From Ignavibacteria bacterium (GTDB taxonomy: Bacteria; Bacteroidota; Ignavibacteria; Ignavibacteriales; SURF-24): DNA of 64,000 bases. The notes beneath the pieces are model-generated. The model had not been told where the DNA came from. It ran no database searches and worked only from the letters and a program-made list of their open reading frames with translations. Both the position numbers and the translations under genes were made by a program. Positions 44,601-53,073 of the stretch are shown in pieces. The stretch spans positions 1 through 64,000 of the forward strand of contig JAAXKN010000017.1 in NCBI GenBank assembly GCA_025612375.1, in the 5' to 3' direction. Positions within the stretch are counted from its first letter, which is position 1. Every line of letters starts with the position of its first letter.

Positions 44601-45344
44601 TTAGAACCTTCTGTCGCCGGCCTGCTGGTTGTAGACCACCACTACGTCAACCCATGCCGGTTCGCCCGGTACTCCGCCTCCCTTGTTGACAATCCTGATC
44701 TTTGAATAATGCTGGTCGTTGTCGTAAACGAAAATATAATTACTCTCCGTATCCGGTACGCTCTTAACCCAGCTCTGGTCCTTTGCGGGAGCCGAAACCG
44801 TATCTGTGAGTGTAGTCGAATTGCCAACCTTAAAGAATGTTACCCTTGTTAATCCGCTTGCCTGGTCGGCTGAGGCAAGCACAAAGCCGGAACTCGAATA
44901 GTAAAGGTCAACCTTTGCCCTGTCGGGAGCAGTTGAACTGATACCCGAGGGCTGCCCCGTAGAAAGGATCAGTCCGCTCGGTTTCCCGGTTGTGCCTATC
45001 GTCTCATAGATCCTTACCACGGGATAGGTTACAGTTGAAAGGGGCATCTTTACGCTAAGCTTCGTCGTCTCTCCTGCATTAACTGCAACGGAAATGGTCG
45101 TGTCACGCAGCCCCTGGTATTTAAGCGTAATTGAATATGAACCTGCATCAAGGCCTGTAAGGCTGTCGGGCGTAATCTTATTTGTGTTTGTGTTGTTATT
45201 CCAGATCTGGGCTCCGCTCGGGTTTGATGTTATATAAATGCTTCCTTTTTGTGCCGCAGGCTCTGGATTGGTTGAATTATCGCTGCATGAATAAAACGCA
45301 AAAGAAATAAGCAGGGCAATTGCAAGTAGATAATACTTTTTCAT
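44601..45344 (-). CDS. PEGA-domain lipoprotein
   Basis: 247 residues with a lipoprotein signal (LAIALLISFAFYSC; lipobox FYSC). A PEGA surface-layer-type domain spans about 35-105 (GSIYITSNPSGAQIWNN, GLDAGSYSITLKY, SVKMPL), the short beta-sandwich often found next to cell-surface modules. The remaining 140 residues are beta-rich and unrecognised. AGAGGAGAAG precedes the ATG. It starts 16 nt after the preceding lipoprotein gene, so the two are an operon of envelope lipoproteins. Confidence 0.82.
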   Translation of the reverse strand: MKKYYLLAIALLISFAFYSCSDNSTNPEPAAQKGSIYITSNPSGAQIWNNNTNTNKITPDSLTGLDAGSYSITLKYQGLRDTTISVAVNAGETTKLSVKMPLSTVTYPVVRIYETIGTTGKPSGLILSTGQPSGISSTAPDRAKVDLYYSSSGFVLASADQASGLTRVTFFKVGNSTTLTDTVSAPAKDQSWVKSVPDTESNYIFVYDNDQHYSKIRIVNKGGGVPGEPAWVDVVVVYNQQAGDRRF

Positions 45345-45360
45345 TTAACTTCTTCTCCTC

Positions 45361-45855
45361 TTACTTTTTAGCTAAATTAAAATTAAACTTTGATCCGTCG
45401 AGTGACATGGTGAATGTCCCCGATAACTTTTTCATGTCGTCAGAAACCTTCCCGGCATATTTCCCCTGAAATCTGCTGTGCAGAAGGTCCTGCATTGTAA
45501 ATTTCTTTGTCGCGGGGTCAAAGGTTCCGCTTACCTGCTGGTTTATGACCTCCCTGTAATTAATTGTAATGCTTCCCTTAAAATCGTTTCCGTTCTGTTC
45601 TGTAATTTTAAGAGTTGTAGAACGCTGGTCGAAAGTTCCCCTGTAAGTCCCTTTAAGGTCCGGAACTGCGGCTGTCTTTGCTGTAGTATCGGCTTTTTTT
45701 GTCGTATCAGCCATTTTGGTCGTATCCCCCTGCTGAACGTTCTGCTTCGGCTGTTCCTGCTTTTTACCGCAGCCCGTGGAAACTATGAGGGAAAACAGAA
45801 GCACAAGTGACAAAGTGGATTTAGCAAACCATTTTATTGTGTAGTTTTTTTTCAC
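45361..45855 (-). CDS. Lipoprotein with a repetitive Asp-Thr-Lys linker
   Basis: 164 residues. The signal ends in a lipobox STGC. A linker of about 35 residues repeats short units (DTTKMADTTKKADTTAKTAA), giving a tether from the membrane. The C-terminal 95 residues form a beta-rich domain (GTYRGTFDQRSTTLKITEQ, GTFTMSLDGSKFNFNL), probably a small barrel. No named family. First gene of the pair with the PEGA lipoprotein, divergent to glyS across 211 bp. Confidence 0.72.
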   Translation of the reverse strand: MKKNYTIKWFAKSTLSLVLLFSLIVSTGCGKKQEQPKQNVQQGDTTKMADTTKKADTTAKTAAVPDLKGTYRGTFDQRSTTLKITEQNGNDFKGSITINYREVINQQVSGTFDPATKKFTMQDLLHSRFQGKYAGKVSDDMKKLSGTFTMSLDGSKFNFNLAKK

Positions 45856-46066
45856 AAAGCCTCCTATCTGATTTTTATGTGGTATTATGGTTATAATTTG
45901 AATTTTAAGAAGTTTTCATAATTTTTTTGTGCGCGGGAACAAATCAGCGGCTGTTTTATTATAATTTATCAAAAGACAGATGCAAAACAACAGAAAACCG
46001 TCAGGCTGTTTCTTAAAATAAATCCTAAAAATCTGTATTTTTTGCTATATTTATATAATGTAAAAT

Positions 46067-47605
46067 TTGGAGGATCTGGCTATCGAAAAGCAAAATAAAA
46101 CCCAGAATGATATAGTTGAGAAAATTGTTTCTCTGGCTAAAAGAAGAGGATTTGTATTCCAGTCGAGCGAAATCTACGGAGGCCTTAACGGCTGCTGGGA
46201 TTACGGCCCGCTTGGAGTTGAACTCCTTAAAAATATAAAGGAAGAATGGTGGAAATTCATGACCTACAGGAAAAATATCGAGGGGATTGACGCCGCCATA
46301 CTTATGCACCCAAGAGTTTGGGAAGCCTCAGGACATGTGGCTAATTTTACCGATCCAATGATCGACTGCAAACAGTGCAAGGCGCGTTTCCGCCTCGATA
46401 CACTGGCAGAACTGATTTCAGCCAAGAAAAAAGAAAAGGCGGTTAAAGCCCTGCACGAAGTTGTGGCAGAACATCCTGAGCAGATCCGGAAGCTTGATGA
46501 ACTCACACAGGGCAAGTTTACCGATGAGGCTTCAATGAATGAGGCTTTTGACGCCGTCTTGGAGGACCAGGATCTTGGCAAAAAGCTTTTATCAATTCTT
46601 AACTGCCCGCAGTGCGGAAATGCAGGCACTTTTACCTCGGCAAGGCAGTTTAACCTCATGTTCAAAACTTTCATCGGCCCGGTTGAAGATTCAGGCGCCG
46701 TAGTTTACTTGAGGCCTGAGACCGCACAGGGCATATTTGTAAATTTCCTGAACGTCCAGAACTCCAGCCGCCAGAAGCTCCCATTTGGAATTGCACAGAT
46801 CGGCAAGGCGTTCAGAAATGAAATTAATACGAAGAACTTCCTCTTCCGTACACGTGAATTTGAACAGATGGAAATGCAGTTCTTCATTAAGCCTTCTGAT
46901 GACGATAAGTGGTACGAATACTGGAAAGAACAGCGCATAGAGTGGTTCAAGGCTCTGGGTATGACCCCCGACAAGCTGAGATTCCATGACCATCCGCAGG
47001 ATAAGCTGGCTCACTATGCTAAAAAAGCTACTGATATAGAATACCTCTTCCCCTTCGGCTGGGGTGAAATTGAGGGTATTCATAACAGGAAGGACTGGGA
47101 CCTCAGCCAGCACCAGAAATTTTCCAATAAATCTCTTCAGTATTTTGACGAGGAATCAAAGGAAAAATTCGTTCCTTATGTAATTGAAACTTCAGCCGGC
47201 GCAAGCCGCTCATTTATGGCATTCTTAATCGATTCTTACTACGAAGAAGAAGTTAACGGCGAGCAGAGGTCTGTTCTTAAATTCCACCCGCGCCTGGCTC
47301 CCATTAAGGCTGCCGTTTTACCGCTCGTAAATAAGGACGGTATGCCTGAAATAGCTCAGAAGATAGACCGCGACTTAAGGCCTTTCCTCAGGGTGTTCTA
47401 CGACGACAAGGGTGCCATAGGCCGCAGATACAGAAGAATGGACGAGGTTGGTACTCCGTACTGCATTACCGTTGATACACAGACACTCGAGGACCAGACG
47501 GTTACAATTAGGGAAAGAGACTCCATGCAGCAGGAAAGGGTCGCAATTGACCAGCTGCTGTCCTATTTCCAGAAAAAACTTGTTAACAGCAGCCTCGATT
47601 TCTGA
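46067..47605 (+). CDS. glyS: Glycine--tRNA ligase (dimeric type), non-ATG start
   Basis: About 510 residues, alpha2-type class II synthetase. Motif 1 region SSEIYGGLNGCWDYGPLG, a zinc-type CKQC...CPQC pair, motif 2 FRNEINTKNFLFRTREFEQME and motif 3 SAGASRSFMAFL are all present, with an anticodon-binding domain at the end (GIGRRYRRMDEVG-like region). No ATG is available: the first internal Met falls past the conserved N-terminus. A TTG at 46067 begins the frame, but it lies in the Shine-Dalgarno GGAGGA (46069-46074). CTG at 46076 or ATC at 46082 (7 nt after that site) would be better placed. Confidence 0.95.
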   Translation: MEDLAIEKQNKTQNDIVEKIVSLAKRRGFVFQSSEIYGGLNGCWDYGPLGVELLKNIKEEWWKFMTYRKNIEGIDAAILMHPRVWEASGHVANFTDPMIDCKQCKARFRLDTLAELISAKKKEKAVKALHEVVAEHPEQIRKLDELTQGKFTDEASMNEAFDAVLEDQDLGKKLLSILNCPQCGNAGTFTSARQFNLMFKTFIGPVEDSGAVVYLRPETAQGIFVNFLNVQNSSRQKLPFGIAQIGKAFRNEINTKNFLFRTREFEQMEMQFFIKPSDDDKWYEYWKEQRIEWFKALGMTPDKLRFHDHPQDKLAHYAKKATDIEYLFPFGWGEIEGIHNRKDWDLSQHQKFSNKSLQYFDEESKEKFVPYVIETSAGASRSFMAFLIDSYYEEEVNGEQRSVLKFHPRLAPIKAAVLPLVNKDGMPEIAQKIDRDLRPFLRVFYDDKGAIGRRYRRMDEVGTPYCITVDTQTLEDQTVTIRERDSMQQERVAIDQLLSYFQKKLVNSSLDF

Positions 47606-47629
47606 AAATAAGAAACAATTTTGACTTTC

Positions 47630-47677
47630 ATATTAGTAAAGACACAAGTAATATAAATTGTATGTCTTTACTAATAT
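47630..47677. promoter_or_regulatory. Perfect 15-bp inverted repeat next to a ribosome-binding site
   Basis: ATATTAGTAAAGACA (47630-47644) and TGTCTTTACTAATAT (47663-47677) are perfect reverse complements with an 18-bp spacer. The right arm directly abuts GGGAGGA (47678-47684), the ribosome-binding site of the lipoprotein gene at 47689. There is no T-tract, so it does not look like the glyS terminator. It may be an operator or an RNA hairpin. Confidence 0.6.
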
Positions 47678-47688
47678 GGGAGGATTGA

Positions 47689-48585
47689 ATGAAAATTGTT
47701 AACGTTCTTTTATTTTTTGTCGTGCTTGCAGTCTCAGGCATGGTTTTTCTGGAAGGCTGCTCCAGTAACGATTCAGGTACTAATCCCGTTTCTCCCGGCG
47801 GCCCTGCCGCCCCGGCGGATGTTAATGTCGTCTTGTCGGCAATTCCGGGCGGGGGAAGTAATGCCAGGGTTTCCTGGACTAAATCCACCAGCAACTCTGC
47901 AGGAGACTTTGCAGGATACCAGGTTATTACAAATAAAGTTGATACTACCGGTAAAGTATTGAGCCGCGCCGATTCTGCCCTCGTGGTAAAATCCGACAGC
48001 TCTTTTCATATTGTTAACCTGGATCCCGGCCGCAGCACCAGGTACCAGACGAAAGTCTATGCCGTAAATGGTGACGGCACAAGAAGCCAGGCTGCAACTT
48101 CGGTTATCTATGCCGCCATCTATGAGTATACCAACCAGACTATTGACGAGTTCTCGGCTGCCTCTAATGCGGCTAAAAGCGGCTTCGGATGGGACCCGTT
48201 CCTGGGCGGGGGCACACAGCTGGCATATAGCTCCGATAATGCCTCCAGAATCGACCTTAATATGAGAATGGACAACACTGACGGAGCAATGAAATTCTAT
48301 TCGCCTTCTTCAGCCAAAGCGCCGCTGACAAACGGGCACGATACCAAACTTTCACTCATTGGAACAGGGCAGGCGGCTTATGATAAGGCGGAAGGACTTG
48401 CTGAACCAACTTTAAGTGAAATTGCAATTACTCCCGATAACGTATATCTCATTAAAACACAGGCCGGCAACTACATTAAACTGTGGGTCAAAAGCCTCGG
48501 AAAACTTTCGGGAAACTCGTATAATACCGCTACATTCGACTATAAACTTCAGCCTTTTGCGGGTTTAAGAGTCCTTAAAAGATAG
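47689..48585 (+). CDS. Lipoprotein with fibronectin type III domain
   Basis: 298 residues. The signal runs from MKIVNVLLFFVVLAV to a lipobox LEGC. A Ser/Gly/Pro linker leads to a fibronectin type III domain (about 40-145: APADVNVVLSAIPGG, ARVSWTKSTS, HIVNLDPGRSTRYQTKVYA). The C-terminal 150 residues are beta-rich and unrecognised. It is probably surface-exposed on the outer membrane. GGGAGGA precedes the ATG, next to the inverted repeat at 47630-47677, and a terminator follows at 48604. Confidence 0.8.
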   Translation: MKIVNVLLFFVVLAVSGMVFLEGCSSNDSGTNPVSPGGPAAPADVNVVLSAIPGGGSNARVSWTKSTSNSAGDFAGYQVITNKVDTTGKVLSRADSALVVKSDSSFHIVNLDPGRSTRYQTKVYAVNGDGTRSQAATSVIYAAIYEYTNQTIDEFSAASNAAKSGFGWDPFLGGGTQLAYSSDNASRIDLNMRMDNTDGAMKFYSPSSAKAPLTNGHDTKLSLIGTGQAAYDKAEGLAEPTLSEIAITPDNVYLIKTQAGNYIKLWVKSLGKLSGNSYNTATFDYKLQPFAGLRVLKR

Positions 48586-48603
48586 TTCCTTGTTACTAAA
48601 CTG

Positions 48604-48633
48604 AACCCGGTTTATACTCAACCGGGTTTTTTT
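48604..48633 (+). terminator. Terminator of the FN3 lipoprotein gene
   Basis: AACCCGG (48604-48610) pairs with CCGGGTT (48622-48628), followed by an uninterrupted T-run to 48633. Confidence 0.88.
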
Positions 48634-48646
48634 ATATGGAGACGTT

Positions 48647-49786
48647 TTGAAAAGATTAGCTGTTATCCTTTTTGTCCTCCTGATGGCAGGACAGGCTTTC
48701 TCACAAAACGGGGATTTTGATTCCCGCGTGAAAAATGGAATCCGGCAGATATATAACATAAAGTTCGACGAGGCCGACAGGACCTTTAAGGAGGTTATTG
48801 CCGACTACCCGAAACATCCGGCAGGAAAATTCTTCCTTGCTATGATTGACTGGTGGAAGATTCTGCTGGACCTGGACAATGAAAGCTACGACGACATCTT
48901 TTTTGCGAAACTGGAAGACGTTATTTTTCAGTGCGACCAGATACTCGATAAGGACCCTTCTAATGTGGATGCCCTTTTCTTTAAGGGGGGCTCTATCGGC
49001 TTCCGCGGACGCTTAAGAGCCATGAGGGAAAGCTGGATTAAGGCCGCCGACGACGGGCGCGAGGCGCTCCCTATTGTAAACCATGCCTATAAGCTTAATC
49101 CGAATAACGTGGACGTGCAGCTGGGCTTTGGAATTTACGATTACTATGCTGCCGTAATTCCGGCAAAATACCCCATGATAAAGCCTCTTATGATGTTCTT
49201 CCCATCGGGAGACAAGGAAAAGGGAATTAAGGAACTGACCAACGTCGCAATGAACGGCAAGTACGCTAAAACAGAATCGAGATATTTCCTTATGCAGCTC
49301 TACTACCAGTTTGAGGAGAATTTCCAGAAAGCAGAGGAATTTGCAAAGATGCTTACTTCGGAATATCCCGATAACCCTCTTTTTGAGCGCTACCAGGGAA
49401 GAATTAATATAAGAAAAGGAAGCCTTTTTACGGCAGACAGCATTTTTTCCGACGTCTACAGGAAATACCAGCAGAAATTCCCCGGCTATAATGAACAGTC
49501 TAGAAGGGAAGCAACCTATTACCTGGGATACTACAGGCGCAACATGGGGCAGACGGATGCCGCTATTCAATATTTCCAGGAATGTGAAAATGCATCAAGA
49601 AAGCTGGACAAAGATGAGGCCTCTGGTTTCATGGTAAATACGCTGCTTTACCTCGGGAACCTTTACGACCAGAAAGGGGAGCGCGACAGGGCGGTTAAAT
49701 ACTATAAAGAGGTGCTTGACGTTAAGGAGTTCGGCCATTCGCATAACCTTGCCGGGCAGTATCTGCAGAAACCGTATCAGAGATAA
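48647..49786 (+). CDS. Exported tetratricopeptide repeat protein
   Basis: 379 residues. The start is TTG at 48647, with TGGAGA about 4-9 nt upstream; it is needed for the signal peptide (LAVILFVLLMAGQAFSQ). TPR-like helical pairs run through the mature protein (IYNIKFDEADRTFKEVIADYPKHP, ILDKDPSNVDALFFKG, and C-terminal DAAIQYFQECENASRKL and DRAVKYYKEVLDVKEF). It is likely a periplasmic or outer-membrane scaffold; the partner is unknown. It lies between two hairpin terminators, so it is monocistronic. Confidence 0.8.
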   Translation: MKRLAVILFVLLMAGQAFSQNGDFDSRVKNGIRQIYNIKFDEADRTFKEVIADYPKHPAGKFFLAMIDWWKILLDLDNESYDDIFFAKLEDVIFQCDQILDKDPSNVDALFFKGGSIGFRGRLRAMRESWIKAADDGREALPIVNHAYKLNPNNVDVQLGFGIYDYYAAVIPAKYPMIKPLMMFFPSGDKEKGIKELTNVAMNGKYAKTESRYFLMQLYYQFEENFQKAEEFAKMLTSEYPDNPLFERYQGRINIRKGSLFTADSIFSDVYRKYQQKFPGYNEQSRREATYYLGYYRRNMGQTDAAIQYFQECENASRKLDKDEASGFMVNTLLYLGNLYDQKGERDRAVKYYKEVLDVKEFGHSHNLAGQYLQKPYQR

Positions 49787-49790
49787 AAAA

Positions 49791-49814
49791 AAGCCGCTTT
49801 AACATAAGCGGCTT
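49791..49814. terminator. Bidirectional terminator between the TPR gene and porQ
   Basis: AAGCCGCTT (49791-49799) pairs perfectly with AAGCGGCTT (49806-49814), flanked by an A-run on the left and AAAATTTTAAT on the right. Confidence 0.85.
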
Positions 49815-49820
49815 AAAATT

Positions 49821-50759
49821 TTAATAGCTGAAAGTTATTCCGATCCGGTGTATGGCATCTATAAATCCGTATGAGGAGTAGGAATAATCGAAGTTGTAGC
49901 CGCTTATAAGTGCTCCCACTCCTATATTAAATCCTGCCAGTCCGGTTGATGTATCGAGTTTCATCTCCCTGCGTTTTTCATTGTCGTAGCCCAGGCGCAG
50001 CCTTAAGACGCGGCTTAAGTTAAATTCGGCGCCAAGGGAGAATACTTTTAGCTTGTCACCTAACTCCTGGTTCTCATTAAGCTTGTTAAAGCTAAGGGCA
50101 ATTGTAAGAGGGATGTGCGCCATCTTCTTTGAAATCCCGAACCTGAGGTCTACAGGAAGGCTTTCCCTGTGCGAATCGTAGTAGGGTTTTATCTGTGTCC
50201 CAAGGTTCAGGGCTGAAAGCCCAAAGACGATCTGCTGATCGGGGAACAGGTACTGAAGTCCCAGGTCAACTCCCGCGGCGGAAGATGCTACCTCAGCGAT
50301 CGATGAATATATAAATTTAACGTTTACGCCGTAGTAGAAATTCTGATCCAGGGCGTTGGCATAGCCCAGCATAAAAGCTACGTCGCCGGCGCTGAATTCG
50401 CCAAGCTTGTTCTTAAATTCGTCTGCGCGCGTAAAGGTGCCGTAGTTTATATAATTAACTCCCAGTGCAAAGCGTCCTGCATTTTCAAATTCCTTTGAAA
50501 CCGCCAGCCCGCCCATGTTGATATCCAGGAAGTAATTGACGTAGGAGATTGAAACCGGGGTTTCTTTAAGGGAATTAATACCTGCCGGATTATAGAATAC
50601 CACGTTCGGGTCGTCTGTATTTGTTACAAAGCTTCCGGCCAGGGCAGCAGCTCTCGGATTCAGGTCCAGACGCAGAAAGTCGTATGCCGACTGCGCATGG
50701 AGCCCGCTTAGAAACGGTAAAGACAAAAATATCAGCAGAAAAATCCGGTAAAACTTCAT
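49821..50759 (-). CDS. porQ: Type IX secretion system PorQ-like outer-membrane protein
   Basis: 312 residues from the ATG at 50759 (GAGGAAATTA just upstream; a TTG four codons earlier lies in that ribosome-binding site). Signal peptide IFLLIFLSLPFLSGLHAQ. The mature start SAYDFLRLDLNPRAAALAGS followed by PNVVFYNPAGI is the hallmark of the PorV/PorQ family of FadL-like T9SS barrel proteins, and the C-terminal HRIGITFSY ends in an aromatic residue. PorQ over PorV is chosen on overall pattern. PorQ acts with PorZ in shuttle/attachment of T9SS cargo at the surface; a cargo gene with the sorting domain is at 63239. Confidence 0.85.
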   Translation of the reverse strand: MKFYRIFLLIFLSLPFLSGLHAQSAYDFLRLDLNPRAAALAGSFVTNTDDPNVVFYNPAGINSLKETPVSISYVNYFLDINMGGLAVSKEFENAGRFALGVNYINYGTFTRADEFKNKLGEFSAGDVAFMLGYANALDQNFYYGVNVKFIYSSIAEVASSAAGVDLGLQYLFPDQQIVFGLSALNLGTQIKPYYDSHRESLPVDLRFGISKKMAHIPLTIALSFNKLNENQELGDKLKVFSLGAEFNLSRVLRLRLGYDNEKRREMKLDTSTGLAGFNIGVGALISGYNFDYSYSSYGFIDAIHRIGITFSY

Positions 50760-50965
50760 TAATTTCCTCAAAATTGATACGGTATTTTAAGTATATTTGC
50801 AAATAATGGCAAGGCAAATGTGGAAAAGGAGTGTGATTAGTTTCACAGGGCGTTTTTAAGGAAACAAAAGGGTATGAAAATATGTTAAATATTCAGAAAT
50901 TGGCATTGTATTTTTATACTGTTTTGCACAAAAGCTCATAAATATTAAAAAAATAGAGAAAAGAA

Positions 50966-51817
50966 ATGAATACATTAAAAACCGTGTTTTTTATGACCCT
51001 CATGATGGTACTATTCCTCTTTGTAGGGGGGCTGCTTGGAGGAGAAAGAGGGATAATGGTGGCTTTTATATTTTCACTCGTGATGAATTTCGGCTCGTAC
51101 TGGTTTTCCGACAAGATTGTGCTTACAATGTACGGAGCCAAACAGGTCTCCGAAAATGAATTCCCTGCTCTTTACAGGATTGTTCGCGGCCTGGCAGAAA
51201 ACGCTAAGCTCCCGATGCCTAAGGTTTACGTAATGGAAAACCCTACGCCCAACGCGTTTGCCACGGGAAGAAACCCTGAGCACGCTGCTGTTGCAGTTAC
51301 GACGGGAATCCTTAATATGTTAACAGATGAAGAGCTCTCAGGCGTAATAGGCCATGAACTTGCGCACGTAAAGCACCGCGATATACTTATCGGCACCATT
51401 GTAGCCACGCTTGTAGGTACAATTACATTTGTAGCCCGTATGGCAGGCTGGGCTTTGATGTTCGGCGGCGGGCGCGACCGCGACCGCGACGGAGAGGGGA
51501 TAGGCGGCATATTCCTGCTCGTTTTGTCACCCATAATTGCAATGCTCATTCAGCTCGCAATTTCAAGATCCAGGGAATACCTGGCAGACGAGGGAGGATC
51601 CGAAATATCAGGAAAGCCCTTAATGCTGGCCTCAGCCTTAAACAAGCTCAACGTATACAATGAAAGGATGCCGATGCTTAATGCTCAGCCTTCATCAGCG
51701 CACCTGTTCATAGTAAGCCCCCTTTCAGGCAAATCCTTCTTAAAGGTATTCTCCACCCATCCTCCCATCGAGGAAAGGATCAAACGCCTCCAGGCCCTTG
51801 CCGCAAAGCAGGCATAA
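50966..51817 (+). CDS. htpX: Membrane zinc metalloprotease HtpX
   Basis: 283 residues, M48B family protease that degrades misfolded membrane proteins. Two N-terminal helices are followed by the zinc motif HELAHVKH (near residue 130) and the third ligand Glu in SREYLADEGG. Two further hydrophobic segments sit between them. A glycine/Arg/Asp cluster (FGGGRDRDRDGEGIGG) replaces part of the usual loop. Weak AGAGAAAAG ribosome-binding site. Monocistronic, ending at the terminator at 51836. Family members are commonly stress-induced; no operator was recognised here. Confidence 0.95.
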   Translation: MNTLKTVFFMTLMMVLFLFVGGLLGGERGIMVAFIFSLVMNFGSYWFSDKIVLTMYGAKQVSENEFPALYRIVRGLAENAKLPMPKVYVMENPTPNAFATGRNPEHAAVAVTTGILNMLTDEELSGVIGHELAHVKHRDILIGTIVATLVGTITFVARMAGWALMFGGGRDRDRDGEGIGGIFLLVLSPIIAMLIQLAISRSREYLADEGGSEISGKPLMLASALNKLNVYNERMPMLNAQPSSAHLFIVSPLSGKSFLKVFSTHPPIEERIKRLQALAAKQA

Positions 51818-51835
51818 TCTGAATTGATTAAAATA

Positions 51836-51862
51836 AAAAACCCGCATTTAAGGCGGGTTTTT
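51836..51862. terminator. Bidirectional terminator between htpX and gpsA
   Basis: AAAAACCCGC (51836-51845) pairs with GCGGGTTTTT (51853-51862) over a 7-nt loop; T-runs on both strands. Confidence 0.9.
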
Positions 51863-51871
51863 ATTTTGAAA

Positions 51872-52867
51872 TTACTCTGACTTCATATCTCGCGTCATGA
51901 GGTCCGTTGTGGCCTTGACGGGATCTTTGTCCTCAAATAAAACCGAATATACTTCATTTACTATCGGCGTGCTTACCTTGTGAACTTCCGCCAGGTTCTT
52001 GACCGAACGGCAGGTCTCAACCCCTTCGGCTACCATGGTCATCGACTTTAATACCTGCTTTAACGTCTTTCCTTCGCCAATCTTTTCCCCAACAAACCTG
52101 TTGCGGCTGTGGCGGCTCATGCACGTTACTATTAAATCCCCCATGCCTGAAAGACCAGCAAACGTTTCGGCTTTTGCCCCCATTGCAGCCCCCAGCCTCG
52201 AGATCTCTGCTATGCCGCGCGTCATAATGGCGGCTTTTGTGTTGTCACCGAACTTGGCGCCATCTATAATACCGGCACCAATTGCAATTACATTTTTTAC
52301 CGCGCCACCAAGCTCAACGCCCAGAATATCGGTGGATGAATAGACTCTGAAATATGAGACTATAAACGCTCCCTGTATGCTTTTACTTGTGGCATCCGAC
52401 TTTGATGCGGCTACAACGGCCGTCGGAATGCGGCGGCTTACCTCTTCGGCATGGCTCGGGCCTGAAAGGACTCCTATCTGCTCTTCGCTTAACTGCGGTA
52501 TCTCGTCTTTTAACATCTGCGACATCGTAAGAAGCGACTTGTTCTCAATTCCCTTTGCAACACTTACAAGAATTGAGTTTTTTATCTGCGCAAAATCGAT
52601 TTTCTTTACCACGCTCCTTAAGAACTGCGACGGAACGGCCATTACTGTCATATGGTTGTTATCAAGGGCATCATCCAGGTCGTGCGTAATTATCATCTCC
52701 TGCGGAATCTGAATGCCAGGCAGGTAAAGTTTGTTCTCCCTTATTTTATCCAGGGTTTTTGCATACTGGCGGTCATACTCCCAAAGAGAAACCTTGTGCC
52801 CGTTATAATGAAGCAGTATTGCCAGGGTTGTTCCCCAGCCGCCTGCGCCTAAAACTGTAATATTCAT
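51872..52867 (-). CDS. gpsA: NAD(P)H-dependent glycerol-3-phosphate dehydrogenase
   Basis: Reduces dihydroxyacetone phosphate to sn-glycerol 3-phosphate, the backbone for phospholipids. 331 residues. Nucleotide motif VLGAGGWGTTLA at the N-terminus, VSVAKGIE and LSGPSHAEEV in the middle, the catalytic-Lys region ELGGAVKNVIAIGAG, and the substrate site SRHSRNRFVGEKIGEG near the C-terminus. The product feeds PlsY, encoded 207 bp upstream on the same strand. A GC hairpin (52905-52917) and a strong plsY terminator between the two argue for separate promoters. Confidence 0.97.
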   Translation of the reverse strand: MNITVLGAGGWGTTLAILLHYNGHKVSLWEYDRQYAKTLDKIRENKLYLPGIQIPQEMIITHDLDDALDNNHMTVMAVPSQFLRSVVKKIDFAQIKNSILVSVAKGIENKSLLTMSQMLKDEIPQLSEEQIGVLSGPSHAEEVSRRIPTAVVAASKSDATSKSIQGAFIVSYFRVYSSTDILGVELGGAVKNVIAIGAGIIDGAKFGDNTKAAIMTRGIAEISRLGAAMGAKAETFAGLSGMGDLIVTCMSRHSRNRFVGEKIGEGKTLKQVLKSMTMVAEGVETCRSVKNLAEVHKVSTPIVNEVYSVLFEDKDPVKATTDLMTRDMKSE

Positions 52868-52904
52868 ATTCTCTTAATTCTCATGTATTAAAAATCCGGA
52901 TCCT

Positions 52905-52917
52905 GCCCCGCCGGGGC
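52905..52917. repeat. GC-rich intergenic hairpin upstream of gpsA
   Basis: GCCCC (52905-52909), GCC loop, GGGGC (52913-52917), flanked by AT-rich sequence. Same layout as the hairpin at 2-14 (GCCCC-TCC-GGGGC). Confidence 0.5.
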
Positions 52918-53011
52918 GGAATTTAACTAAAATATTCCGGCAATTAAAAATATCTTTTTTACTGAAAAATGTAAACGGGTAAAGTATGGAGAAATGCGGA
53001 AACATAAAAAA

Positions 53012-53053
53012 AAGAGAGAAAGTCCGCCGTAAATAATGCGTCCAGTCTCTCTT
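53012..53053 (-). terminator. Terminator of plsY
   Basis: Read leftward, AAGAGAGA (53053-53046) pairs with TCTCTCTT (53019-53012), followed by a T-run. An inner GGAC/GTCC pairing can extend it. It starts 20 nt after the plsY stop codon. Confidence 0.78.
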
Positions 53054-53073
53054 AAAAATAAATTCCAGGCAAT

